Numbered from the stretch's first letter, positions 33,787-43,995 are shown. The stretch is 64,000 bases of DNA from Flammulina velutipes (GCA_011800155.1 JAALGH010000011.1:1984001-2048000), one strand, 5' to 3'. A program made the numbers and translations. The notes: generated by a model from the letters alone, not told the origin.

Positions 33787-34100
33787 TGCGGGAATACAAT
33801 GACTTTGTGTCATCGTGTCTTGCTATCCTGCACTTTGCGTGCAGGATGAATGACTTTGTGTTATTCTCTTCGATGAGTGGCAACCATATCTCGTTCGCTG
33901 TACTCCCTCACGCATATTTTCCCTGGACGTCAAACCCGAATATGTTTCTTGCAACCTCAACCTTTCGGTACGTCCGACTTATCATTATTGTGTACCCAAA
34001 AAATGCCTCGTTTCCCAGGAATACGATGACTTTGTGTCATCGTGGCTTGCTATCCTGCACTTTGCGTGCAGGATGAATGACTTTGTGTTATTCACTTCGT
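33787..34100 (+). repeat. Duplicated block with stem-loop cluster F, six copies
   Basis: A block of roughly 80 bp occurs twice, near 33791-33870 and 34018-34097. Each copy carries three consecutive stem-loops: (A)CRATGAC/TTTGT (33796-33816; 34023-34043), ATCCTGCAC/TTTGC (33825-33847; 34052-34074) and GAATGAC/TTTGT (33848-33866; 34075-34093). Neighbouring hairpins abut with no spacer. The region separates the convergent ends of cargo 4 and cargo 5. Confidence 0.9.
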
Positions 34101-34241
34101 GGAGTGGCGACGCCGGCTGATGTATCGGGACCGTATCTGCTGTAGTTCGCACTCTGAATTCACCAACAACAATGAAGATTTAATGGATAGCAAATGTCTG
34201 AACCCGCAGAAGGTAAGCTTCCACGACAACCTGTGTATATT

Positions 34242-35930
34242 CTACCTAACTAATGTCCCATTCGTCAGGAATACATTATTTCGGCCATCCTCTTCAGAAG
34301 ATTCCATGAACATATCGCTGGCGACGGTGCTAGTAACGGTATGGGTGGTAGTGACGAGCGAGATACTGGCGACGGGAAGAAATTCGGTAGCGGGAGGGAT
34401 GTCGGTGACCAGAGGGATGACGGTGAACTCAACGGGTGGTTCACCTCCTGAGGTATCGTGGGCTTGCACTTCCGCCGGGCCTGTAGTATTAACAATATTC
34501 CCAGATACCTTTGCTATATACGGGCTACAGGTCATCCACGCGTCCTGCATATATTGTCCGATTTCCTGTGGAACAGGTGAGCAACGAAAACAGACAATGG
34601 ACCACACTAACCTCTGATTCTCTGTAGGCCCATTCACAACCGAAGACCGCGAGCACAGATACGAAGACGATAAGCAACAATCGCAAGAGACGATGGACCC
34701 AAGTCTTCCTGAAGACGAAGATATCACACCGTCCGTTGTTAGACATTGCATGGCCCGCGATAATTGCCGGTACTCCATTTATAGTGGTTGTCTTGGTACG
34801 TGAGCTCACGAAAATTTGGCAAGAACTATTAACTCACAGTAACAGCTTGCACCCAGGCATCCTTCTTCGTCCGGAGCTTCTGCATGATATCTCCCGTCTT
34901 CCGATCGAAAACGTACACTGTGCCGTGGTCGCTACCACTAACAATGACGGTGCAATCCTCTGCAAGTGCCACCTGTTTGGGTGCCGCTAAATCCTTCTTG
35001 CGAGGTACATCGAGCTCTTTGAGCCGGGACGCGTCGTCCATCTTATAGAGCGCGACACCGCCCAATATTGTGTCGACGGCGAAAACGTTTTTCGCGGCAT
35101 TGCAGGCTGCAGATCCACTACAGGTGCGTCAGATTCATTTTCCACCCGAAGTCGTCATACTCACATCTTAATACCATGTAGCATAGACCGGGCGTTGTCT
35201 ACCTGCCCAGTACCTGCATTCAAAATCATACTTCTTATAATCAGTATCAGCTTTTTGCAGGTAAGAGATTACTCACATGGCATCATGGAGACCGAAAATC
35301 ATGACGTTCTTCGCAATAGTGAATGTCACCGATTTTGGAATGCAGTTATCAATACGAATGGCCCACAAGTCGACTGCGGTGCGCATCGTTGACGGATCTA
35401 TACCGAAAAGGGCAACCGAGCCTTCTCTGTTGGCGGCGACTAGCCTGCTAGTTGCGGAGTCGAATGCAATGGATGTGATTTCGCTTGGAAACGCGAGTCG
35501 GATGACGTGAGTTTCCTCAACGCCGTTCTCCAAGAAAGTAAGTATTTGTGCGGTGGATCAATGGCGAAGAACTGACCTCAGCTTTGTACCTACAGAAGGT
35601 GATATAACCTTCGAGGGTACCATAAACGAAGCCCTCTTCTGGGCTGTCGTCACGTCGAATCCATGTGACAGCCGTGGTAGCGCCTCGTACGTTGAAGGTC
35701 GAAATTCGATGCAATTGAGCCATATCTTCCAGGCTCCAAATGATGATCCCATCCCCACCTCCGAACAGGTCAGTATAACACTGGGATAGAGATAAAGTAT
35801 ACTCACCACCACTCGCGAGAAGCTTTCCGCTGTCAGCGACGGCTAAGCACAACACATGGGTATCGTGCCCGCGAAGGACAGTCTTCTGGTTGTAAGTGTT
35901 GACGGCGCGGTACCAGTTTCTGATATTCAT
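34242..35930 (-). CDS. Cargo 5: WD40 protein with C-terminal membrane anchor
   Basis: Minus-strand gene from ATG 35930 (MNIRNWYRAVNTYN) to a stop at 34242, in at least six exons. WD40-type blades are visible: KTVLRGHDTHVLCLAVADSGKLLASGG, then GGDGIIIWSLEDMAQLHRI, EITSIAFDSATSRLVAANREGSVALF, and CTVIVSGSDHGTVYVFDRKTGDIMQ. These form a small propeller used for protein contacts. Near the C-terminus is one membrane helix (RLLRLLLIVFVSVLAVFG) followed by an acidic/hydroxyl-rich tail ending TNGTLVR. A single-pass propeller anchored in a membrane is unusual cargo for a transposon. The start is the first Met in the exon; the last join (FGCEWAYRESE to EIGQYMQDA) is in frame. Function unknown. Confidence 0.82.
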
Positions 35931-36472
35931 TGTTGACGATTTCCTAGCTTGCCCGTTTGCGCCTACTTATACAATTTTCCGCACAATAGGTATGCCTTTC
36001 TTGTCCTTTTGAATACTCAGCCATTCCCAGCCTTGGATCGTACATGAATAATCCTATCCATTTATTGCACCACGGTTGCGATGTGCATAGCCTTGCCAAC
36101 AATTGGTATACCCCGCTTGTAATTTCAGCTAATTGTTCTCTAACGGACCTTCCAGGTGCAAGCTTTCCGTATGGGTATACTCTACAATTGCTAATTGTTA
36201 GAGACAACCCGTGAGACATTTTTCGCCATCGTCGTGTTGGTTGTCGGGAGTCGCTACAGACGAACAATTGGTATGCTCTCATTGTCTTTTTATCTAATTG
36301 TCTTCTTACTTCGTACTTGCTTGCTCTAGGCATCTCGTCAAACTGTTCGCTTTCCGATGTATGGGTGATGATCATCATCTGTCCAGGTTATTGTTGTTCC
36401 ATACTCAGCCCTTGTATTGTTCTCGGGCGCTATGAATACGGCGAGCAGACGGTAAGTGTAGCATCACTCACC
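35931..36472. promoter_or_regulatory. Divergent promoter region of cargo 5 and cargo 6
   Basis: No TTTGN stem-loops are seen here, unlike the other two divergent regions. Instead ACAATTGGTATRC or a close form occurs three times (about 35982, 36099 and 36263), and an inverted repeat CTCTACAATT-gct-AATTGTTAGAG lies near 36180-36203. A minus-strand open frame covers the region but has no supporting features. Confidence 0.5.
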
Positions 36473-37435
36473 ATGCCCAAGATACCATCTGTCACCGTTT
36501 TGCCAGCTGCCCATGCTAGTCGCCCATACCCGAAGCCTCCCACCGTTCTCGCCCTCGCACAGACCGAGTTCTCAGAGGAAACATTCTCTGTGCTTCCTCT
36601 TGCTCTTCAGGACGCACGGAGCACTGTTGCTGATCTTTCCCGCCCTCACCCGTATCAAAAGGCAATGCAGCGTCGAGCAATGTTTGCGTCTCAAACGGCC
36701 CAAGCTCGCGCAGAGTAAGTAACACCTTTACATTGTCGACCAGGTGATCAAATACTTTCGCTAGAGCACCTTCGAGTTCGGACGGCACGCAAAGTAACGA
36801 AGGGTAAGCTTACTTCCAACGTACAACTCCAGTTCTCACGTCATTCTTGTAGGTCGATAATGACCGGAGGCGGCGACAGTGCCAATGCCCCTTCGGCACT
36901 GCCTTCTGTTCCTCCCGCACCTCGACTCGTTGTTGCGCCTTCTGAAATCACGACCATCAAGATATCTTATCCGGGGAAAAGCTCCGGTCGGGATCACCTC
37001 AAAGCCCAATTACATCTTGGGGAAAAGACAGACGAGATTTGTGTAAGTCTTTGCTCTTCCACCACTGTCAACCTTGCGGGCTGATATGACTTTCCAGCAA
37101 TATATTCAGAAACTTGCCAAAGACCACCTTGACTTGTCCGTGAGCTATGATCTACAGACTCAAGAAGCGCTTGATAGGGTCAAAGACGAGGTCAGTCTAC
37201 ACTTCGAAACTTTGTCACATTCCTAACCGTCTTATTACAATAGGCCACCGCCAAATATCCCCAGCTCTTCAACTACGTTGATCTGTGGCCTATCAAAGAC
37301 TTACTTATCCTTGACTGCAAGGCAGGTGTTCAGAGGGCCAAGACGAGGGAGACCCGGGCAAAAGCGAACCAGCGGGGCGCGAGTGAGAGGCCCGTGGGAC
37401 GACCAGCGTCCAGACGGCAGGCGCCTGTAGGGTGA
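36473..37435 (+). CDS. Cargo 6: small hypothetical protein with basic AT-hook-like tail
   Basis: Exons 36473-36714, 36765-36803, 36853-37042, 37098-37190 and 37244-37435 give 251 residues, an exact multiple of three. It starts MPKIPSVTVLPAAHAS. The first half is low-complexity and Pro/Ala/Ser-rich. The second half has a compact segment, SEITTIKISYPGKSSGRDHL through YIQKLAKDHLDLSVSYD. The tail is strongly basic (RAKANQRGASERPVGRPASRR), and its GRP-type core could contact AT-rich DNA. It lies just inside the right end of the transposon, so a role in binding the subterminal region is conceivable but unproven. Confidence 0.78.
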
Positions 37436-37771
37436 CGCATATCCCGGTTGGCGCAATGGTAGATATGCAGGCCCATATCTCCAAAGTTTAGATATATTCA
37501 CAATGTCATCGCTTATCTCTGACGTCTATAACTGTATCAACAATATGTATTACGCGCACTTGTAAACTATCTCTTTCTCTCCATGTAGATAACTCGATTA
37601 TCAATATGTGTTGCCAGGTACTGGGCAGGTGCGCTATCTAGTTAGCAATATATGTTTAGGTGTATGCATCTTTACTCGAGATATTTCAGTGTGCTAGAAA
37701 TCTAAATCGATAATTTTATTAGTCTAAGTATTTTCTGGGTGGGTATCTACGTTCTTGGTATAAATATTATA
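37436..37771. other. Right subterminal region of the transposon
   Basis: AT-rich and non-coding. CAATATGTRTT or a similar sequence recurs about every 50-58 bp (near 37541, 37600 and 37648), which could be transposase-binding sites. TAGATATATT near 37490 is shared with the left end. Confidence 0.5.
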
Positions 37772-37815
37772 TAAAGGAGTTTCCGCAAAGGGTAAACTGC
37801 CTTGTCCACGGTGTG
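37772..37815 (-). repeat. Right terminal inverted repeat, 44 bp
   Basis: Exact reverse complement of 19643-19686. It is followed by ATA at 37816-37818, the second copy of the target duplication. Confidence 0.96.
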
Positions 37816-37838
37816 ATAGGTGCTTATCGATTTCATCT

Positions 37839-38552
37839 TCAATTCAGTCGCGATAATTGCCGGCGGTTAGGGACAGGTGCATACAAACTGACGGAGTTAT
37901 GCCCTGGATGCTCTTCGCGGGGGGACAGCAAACAATGCTTCCACCAGGACCGTAGGTCGTCAACAAACGTGGATCTAGGGCACTGGAAGACCGACAGTCC
38001 ATGAATGGTTTCGGAGTACGTCTAGATAGATGATTTATGTCAGCTTCTATCTGGCGAAAACACACAACACCTCACGTTTGTCGAAGGGTTGTCACACAGC
38101 GTATGACCTGGAGCCTTCTTGAGCGTCCACGACGCCGAGCTCGAGGAGAATTCACCCGTCTGAATGAATCCAAATCGAGTAAACTCGTCCTGATACTTGG
38201 GAGAGAACGATATGGGGTTGTTGCCGTTGTCGATGAGGTCGATGGTTTCCGTGAAATCAATCTTGTCTGCAAAACTTCATTCAGTATTCGCCCGGTACAA
38301 CGACCAGAGGATCTCCGTACAGCTATAATACGAGCTCGATGCCTCGTGATGCTCGTCCAAAGCGCGCGGCAAATGCTTCTCAAAGCCGCCGCTCCCGGTT
38401 TTGTTAATGAGCTGGTGCTTTACATCGACACTGTTCACGAAAGTCTCGGTGGTGTCAAATTCGCGCTTCTGCCTAGCGGGCGGGAGAATTTATTCAATGG
38501 AGAAGTCCAGGTAGACGTCGTCATTCCACTAACACGCGTTTGCTGCGTGCAT
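37839..38552 (-). CDS. Hypothetical protein, host gene abutting the transposon
   Basis: Four exons on the minus strand, 38536-38552, 38321-38472, 38076-38266 and 37839-38021, total 543 nt (180 residues), and every junction stays in frame. The first exon is only 17 nt (MHAANA). Recognisable segments are KREFDTTETFVNSVDV, NNPISFSPKYQDEFTRFGF, WTLKKAPGHTLCDNPS and STFVDDLRSWWKHCLL, ending RRQLSRLN. I do not know the family. The stop codon is 20 bp from the transposon target site, so the element sits in what is probably its 3' UTR. No single exon forms a long open frame, so the gene is easily missed. Confidence 0.72.
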
Positions 38553-38980
38553 TGGTTCCACATGTTATCAATGTCTAGGAGCCCCCACAACGCGCTAGGA
38601 TGTAGACGCTCGTGTCCGAGGAATTTCTTTTTGGTAACCTAGCTTCCTGAACGGTCTTTCCCTTTGTTCCCGAAAAAGGAAAAAAGCACTGTCTCTGGTG
38701 AGTGGCTCTTGCGCCTCATGTTTGAGGGCGTCTAGGTATCTTCCGGCCTGGACATATTCAATTCTGACCTTCTACGATGGCCGAAATTAACGACCTCACA
38801 CAATGTTCGTGGTGTCAATTCCAAGGTAAGCAAACGGACAGCTACTAGGAACAAGATGCAGAAGGCCTATTTCCATTTGGACACAAAGTGACACTGCATT
38901 TTTCCTTGGTGGCTCATACTGGGAGAGTATAAAGCGCCCAGGATGTTATTATCCGAACTCCCACCATCATCGCCCCCAAC
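38553..38980. other. Short intergenic region, possible leader exon
   Basis: An ATG near 38777 followed by MAEINDLTQCSWCQFQ and a GTAAGC donor could be a first exon with a CxxC motif, but I found no partner exon. Otherwise this is promoter sequence for the gene at 38981. Confidence 0.35.
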
Positions 38981-39951
38981 ATGTCTCGTCGCACGCCTGC
39001 TTCGCCTACTACTGGAACCCCCCGCCCACCGCGTCCGGCCGCTGGGAATAATCCCTCATCCTCGCGTAGGTCCGTACCGTCGACCGGGAGTATCTACAAC
39101 TACAACATTCGCGTGTGTTTTCAATTGACCACGTTCGAAAGTAGTGTTGAATATACGGCTTCCCCTCGGAAGACTATATCTCTCTTGGGAGACTACATTC
39201 TGAGCGACACGAGTCGCTCCCTCAAAGTGTGAGTGTGTTTCGAGTTCTCCCGCTTGAGTGGCACCAAGTACCGTGGGGATTTATCCCCACCGCTCATTGT
39301 CATTCCCTTCCTCGTCTGCGTCTCGTCGATCCCCGTTGATGCGTTCTTAGTCTCCATTATGGCCATGAGATCGAAAACCCTTCTCGTGGATTTCTCGCCA
39401 TCGGTTCGTTATTCCCTCTCACTCCCTCTTCCACCTCGAGACTAACGGACGTCAGTCTGGGCTGATCCTGAACATCACATCGTCTCCGACCAATACAATC
39501 ATCTCCTCTCCCGAGCCCTTGCTCGTCGCTCTCCCCCATCCTTGGATGAAATTTGGCTGGACGCCGAATCTTATCTTTGGGGAGTGTTTTCCGCTCCCGC
39601 AGTCTCCGTTCAAATCTTTCGGCTGAAGAGGCTCAACGACGTTGAGCGGGTTATACCTATGATAGCGGATTGGACCAGTCGATCGCGTACATGCGAAGGA
39701 TACCGCGACCACTGGTTTAACACGACTATTAATGTGAACGATGATGAGTTTATCGTCGTGACTGGATGGGATAGCATCGAGGTAGGCTAATTATTATGCT
39801 ACTTTGAGAACTTGACGTGCTTAATTGTGTGTAGGCTCAATGGAACGCGCGTTCTGGGGGCGACTATGCCTCTGGACTCCAGAGGATCCAGCAGTACGCC
39901 ACGGTTGATACGAGGACGGTCAAGATGACAAGGTACTCCCGATTCACCTGA
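38981..39951 (+). CDS. Hypothetical protein, 247 residues
   Basis: Exons 38981-39228, 39351-39403, 39456-39781 and 39835-39951 sum to 744 nt. The first intron is long (122 nt). The N-terminal ~45 residues are Ser/Pro/Arg-rich (MSRRTPASPTTGTPRPPRP). The rest is a folded-looking domain with NYNIRVCFQLTTFESSVEY, KVLHYGHEIENPSRGF, SLDEIWLDAESYLWGVF and WFNTTINVNDDEFIVVTGWD. It ends VKMTRYSRFT. There are no motifs I can name. Confidence 0.8.
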
Positions 39952-40824
39952 ACTGGGATGGGGAAAGGATCTTCCATTTTCTATAGGATATGGTAAACTG
40001 TATAATGTACTTGTTGTTTCTTATGTTTTTATGACAAAGTATCGAGATTTCGCGCGTGGCTCTAATAGTATCGGCCCTGATGCCTTTGACCTGTTCTCGT
40101 TGTTTCCCCCATGTTCAACGTGCTGGCGAAGAGGCCACGGGCTTCTGATAGCGGATGTGTCCGGGATAGGAGAGATGAGCACAAAAAATGGAGGTCGTTT
40201 CTGTGGCAGAAAAACTATGCCAATTTCTGACAGTATTTCCTCTCGTTTTTTGAACAGATGCTGAGGACTATAAAATAGATAGCTGACTACCCCAGCCTGA
40301 AGGGCTCCCTTGCGACCGGAAGCTAGAATAAAACAGATATTAGTGAATATGAAACCAAACCACTTTACTTTACGGCAAGAGAGTGACAGCATATCGAGTG
40401 GCACTTGTGTGGCGCACGCCAGGGACACGGGACCGTGAGAATGTATTTCCTTGTTGTGTTGCGTGGACTTTCATCGCGACTTGAACTTGTACTTTGACCA
40501 CTATCTGCAACAGCCACTTTCCGACTTGAACTGCGACCGAACGAGCACATTTTCCGCTCGAAATTACTGACAAGGTATGCCCCCGTGTATGCCGTATTCC
40601 CTGATCTAACAAATTCGAAAGGTTGTCCGAAAACTCAAACGAGACACCCTAAACGACCAAGAACGACGAAGCACGCTGAATATTCTCTGCATAGCCCTTT
40701 TAACGCATTAAATCGTGCGTATGCTGCGTGCCACTCGAGTCGTGCGCTAACAAGCGACCATGCGGTTTGCAGGCGTCGTCATTATCGAATTCTTTCATCC
40801 GCCGACCAGCAACTACCATCCAAT
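39952..40824. other. Intergenic region upstream of DHH1
   Basis: No gene recognised. Open frames on both strands are short and lack exon logic. Promoter and 5' UTR of the helicase gene are expected near 40600-40824. Confidence 0.5.
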
Positions 40825-42335
40825 ATGAATCCTGCTTCATCGTATGTGGCCAGCCAGCGAGCCGAGACTTGTGATTAACATTTTCGCAGGTCATCCACGC
40901 CCGCACCCGCCTCTCGACCACCCTCTTCCCATCCGCCGCCCGCCGGCAACGCTTCCAACAACAAACAACCGGAATGGAAGTCCCAACTCCGTCCTCCCCC
41001 CAAAGATCTACGGCCACAAACCGAAGACGTCACCGCGACCAAGGGCACCGAATTCGAGGACATGTTCCTCCGCCGCGAACTCCTAATGGGCATCTACGAA
41101 GCCGGCTTTGAACGCCCATCTCCCATCCAAGAAGAAGCGATACCCGTCGCACTCACAGGCCGTGACGTTCTTGCACGCGCAAAAAACGGCACCGGAAAGA
41201 CAGCAGCTTTCGTTATCCCATCCCTCCAGAAACTCGATGTTTCCAAACCAAAGATACAGGCTTTACTCCTCGTTCCCACCCGCGAGCTAGCGCTACAGAC
41301 CAGTCAGGTCTGCAAGAACCTCTCTAAACATATGGGCGGCGTGAACGTCATGGTCACCACTGGCGGTACCACCCTCAAGGACGACATCATGCGTCTCAGC
41401 GAAGCAGTGCACGTTCTAGTCGGGACGCCCGGTCGTATCCTCGATCTCACAGGCAAAGGAGTCGCAGATCTCAGCCAATGCGCCGTATTCGTTATGGACG
41501 AGGCCGACAAACTTCTCAGCCCCGAATTTTCGCCTGTCATGGAACAGCTGTTGGGCTACCTGCCCGAAGCTAGACAAGTTATGTTGTTTAGCGCTACTTT
41601 CCCCATGATAGTCAAGGACTTCAAGGCAAGTTTCACTATTGTCAACACTGCTGTTTTCTTACGTTTTCCTCTAGGATAAACACATGAACAGTCCCCACGA
41701 AATCAACCTCATGGACGAACTCACTCTGCGCGGTGTTACACAATACTACGCCTACGTTGAGGAGCGCCAAAAGGTGCATTGCCTCAACACCCTTTTCTCC
41801 AAGGTATGCTCTCTCTCCATGTATTCGGTTCGAACCTCATCATCTGTAGTTGCAAATCAACCAATCCATAATCTTCTGCAACTCCACCAACCGCGTCGAG
41901 CTCCTCGCGAAAAAAATCACAGAGCTAGGTTACTCCTGCTTCTACTCGCATGCCAAGATGCTCCAATCGCACCGTAACCGCGTCTTCCACGACTTCCGCC
42001 AGGGATCCTGCCGCAACCTCGTCTGCTCTGATCTCCTCACACGCGGTATCGACATCCAAGCCGTCAACGTCGTGATCAACTTTGATTTCCCCAAGAACAG
42101 CGAAACGTACCTTCACCGGATCGGTCGTTCAGGTCGCTTTGGACACTTGGGTATCGCCATTAATTTGGTGACCTACGAGGATCGGTTCAACCTCTATAGG
42201 ATCGAGCAGGAGCTAGGCACGGAGATTCAGCCAATCCCGGGCGCGATTGATAGGAGCCTGTATGTTGCTCCCGTTGGTGGTGACGAGCAAGCACAGCAGC
42301 CACATAAGCAGCAGAATGGGAATGGACGGAGATGA
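40825..42335 (+). CDS. DHH1: ATP-dependent RNA helicase DHH1 (DDX6 family)
   Basis: Exons 40825-40841, 40890-41625, 41675-41803 and 41850-42335 encode 455 residues. It is a cytoplasmic DEAD-box helicase of mRNA decapping and P-bodies. Motifs in order are the Q-motif ([13 protein letters not shown]), I (AKNGTGKT), Ia (PTRELALQ), Ib (TPGR), II as DEAD ([10 protein letters not shown]), III (SAT), IV ([12 protein letters not shown]), V ([15 protein letters not shown]) and VI ([12 protein letters not shown]). The run from NFDFPK to [10 protein letters not shown] is almost invariant across the DHH1/DDX6/Me31B family. The N-terminus (Pro/Ser/Asn-rich) and C-terminus (Gln/Asn-rich) are short. Intron 2 (41626-41674) has a GC donor, GCAAGT; only this choice gives the conserved join KDFK-DKHM. 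Confidence 0.96.
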
Positions 42336-43094
42336 GCGTGGTGCGAAGGGATGTGGGCGTGTAGGACAACGACGATGACAACGACAAACAACAAGCGGGT
42401 GACGAAGGAGGCTTCCTTTCATTTCCCCCACTCACCCTTTTCTTTCTGAACCACCGATTCTCTGTATATATCTTGACCGACTACTTCCCCTTACTCATTT
42501 GTCGGTGGTTCCCTATATATTTTACAGTCCACTCTTTACTGTAGTTACGCTTGCGATGAGTTGTCGTGCTTAGTTACTCGCTTACCTTTGTCGTTTGTTA
42601 TTCAATGTCCTGCACGTTCTCAAATGTCTCCGAAGTGATGATTCATAGCGTCGATTGGGTACAGCTGGTTATGTACTGCGACTCGGACTTCAATTGGATA
42701 GAGGTAAGAAGTCACTAACTGTCAGCTTTGTCTTCTGTGTTCAGCGTCACTGGGAGTTGAACGACGTTGAGTAAGTGGTTAGAAGCTATGTACAAATGAC
42801 ATTCACCACACATAAACCGGCGATTCGACAACAGACTGAACGCTAAAGACGTCCCATGATATGATTTGTGGCTTCCAGCCTTCATACAACGTTCATATCC
42901 GAAGATATATTTGAGCGAAGACGACCGTAATGCATAATGCATTGGACAGCGAGATCCCAAGGCTAGATAGGCACGAAGGATCGTTGCTGTGTCTTCAAAA
43001 CAACCATAAATCACGAGCGAAACACGTCTTCGGTCACTAATGGGAAAAAATGTCGATCTCATTGGCCACGTATTACACATAGTAGAGGTGACAT
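42336..43094. other. Intergenic, convergent 3' UTRs of DHH1 and SEC62
   Basis: T-rich sequence typical of fungal 3' UTRs follows DHH1. An open frame runs on from SEC62 beyond its stop only if the last intron is ignored. No separate gene is supported. Confidence 0.5.
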
Positions 43095-43995
43095 TTATGA
43101 ATCTGCGTCGTCTGGGACGTCTTCTATACGCGTGCGAGTACCATTGGGTGGCGTTGTAGGCCTGGAGGTGTCGGTCAAAGGTGGACTGAGAGTGGCCCCA
43201 TCTGTCTCCTTGCCCTTGCCCTTCTCCGCCCGCCTCTTCTTGGTCTTCTTCTTGGGGACATCCCACTCCCACAAGGGAATAAAGGACTCGATCTATAAAG
43301 ACGTTAGCACGTAGTTTCCAAAGTCGAGGATATAAACGCACAAAGCCAACGTCGGCGAATAATTTAGGGAATACCCAGATACCAGGACTGGCGACGATGA
43401 CCGTGATGATGTAGAATATGAGCCGTATGATTGCAATAACGAAGAAGAGGCCAATTAGTCCCAGCATGCCGATGCTCAAGTACCACACGCCTAAGCGCAT
43501 GATAGGTGGCCAGAGAGGGAACATCACACCGCCGAGCATGATGGCGACCATAAGCACCCCGCCCGCGTACGTCGTCCACTGCGAGCCTTCGTAGAACCAC
43601 GCGTAGTACTCCTCCTGCGCCCACTTCTGCTCGGGTACGATTTGAAGAACTTTGGGAGAAGCTGCGGACGTCCCAGAGGGCCCGCCACGCTTGACGCGTA
43701 TGTAAAAGGCAAAGGTATGCACGGCGTGTAAGACGGTCATGGCTTCCGCTTCGTTCGTTATGGATGGCATGCCCTTTTTCTTCTGGTATGCTTCAGACAG
43801 GAGGGCTTTCACAGCAGATTTCCCTTAAATAGTCGTTAGTATACATATACGAGTACAGACGCCAGACGCACCTTTGAAATAGTCCACTCTTTTCCCATTC
43901 AACGCTCCTACGCGCACTTTCATTCCTGCATTTCCGCTGCGAAGAAACTGGGCGACTTTTTTGAGATCTGGCGGGGCTTTTGCTTGTTGCTCCAT
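43095..43995 (-). CDS. SEC62: Sec62, ER protein-translocation subunit
   Basis: Three exons from ATG 43995 (MEQQAKAPPDLKKVAQFL) to TAA at 43095. Sec62 joins Sec61 and Sec63 for post-translational import into the ER. The cytosolic N-terminal domain contains LRSGNAGMKVRVGALNGKRV and DYFKGKSAVKALLSEAYQKK, characteristic of the family. Two membrane helices follow (TYAGGVLMVAIMLGGVMFPLWP and GVWYLSIGMLGLIGLFFVI...), with the short lumenal turn expected between them. A basic cytosolic tail (KKKTKKRRAEKGKGK) ends in an acidic DDADS. Length, about 270 residues, is normal for fungi. Confidence 0.94.

Larger units (their letters stand above)
19643..37815. mobile_element. Complete 18.2-kb CACTA/EnSpm-type transposon with cargo genes
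   Basis: The ends are perfect 44-bp inverted repeats (19643-19686 and 37772-37815) beginning CACACCGTGGACAAGG. They are flanked on both sides by the trinucleotide ATA (19640-19642, 37816-37818). A CAC start and 3-bp target duplication are hallmarks of the CACTA superfamily, and the element encodes a Tnp2-like transposase (20091-23996) of that superfamily. Between the ends lie six further genes, 26 stem-loops with a common loop, and two T-shaped palindromes in opposite core orientation. The identical repeats and matching target duplication indicate a recent, intact insertion. It sits 20 bp past the stop codon of the gene at 37839-38552, outside any coding exon I can see. Confidence 0.93.

Noticed and set aside
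24533..34093. Reading the stem-loops as tRNAs, CRISPR repeats or intrinsic terminators
   Set aside because: They lack tRNA arms and sizes, the repeats are not identical with unique spacers, and no T-tract follows the stems. Only the loop is shared.
34099..34617. Plus-strand open frame of 172 codons
   Set aside because: It is the complement of the C-terminal exons of the WD40 gene, whose minus-strand reading has in-frame joins and a membrane helix.
35944..36378. Minus-strand open frame of 144 codons
   Set aside because: It lies in the divergent promoter of cargo 5/6, crosses repeated motifs and has no splice or domain support.
38704..38724. CGCCTCA-tgtt-TGAGGGCG palindrome
   Set aside because: Loop length and sequence differ from the transposon class, one base is bulged and it is isolated.
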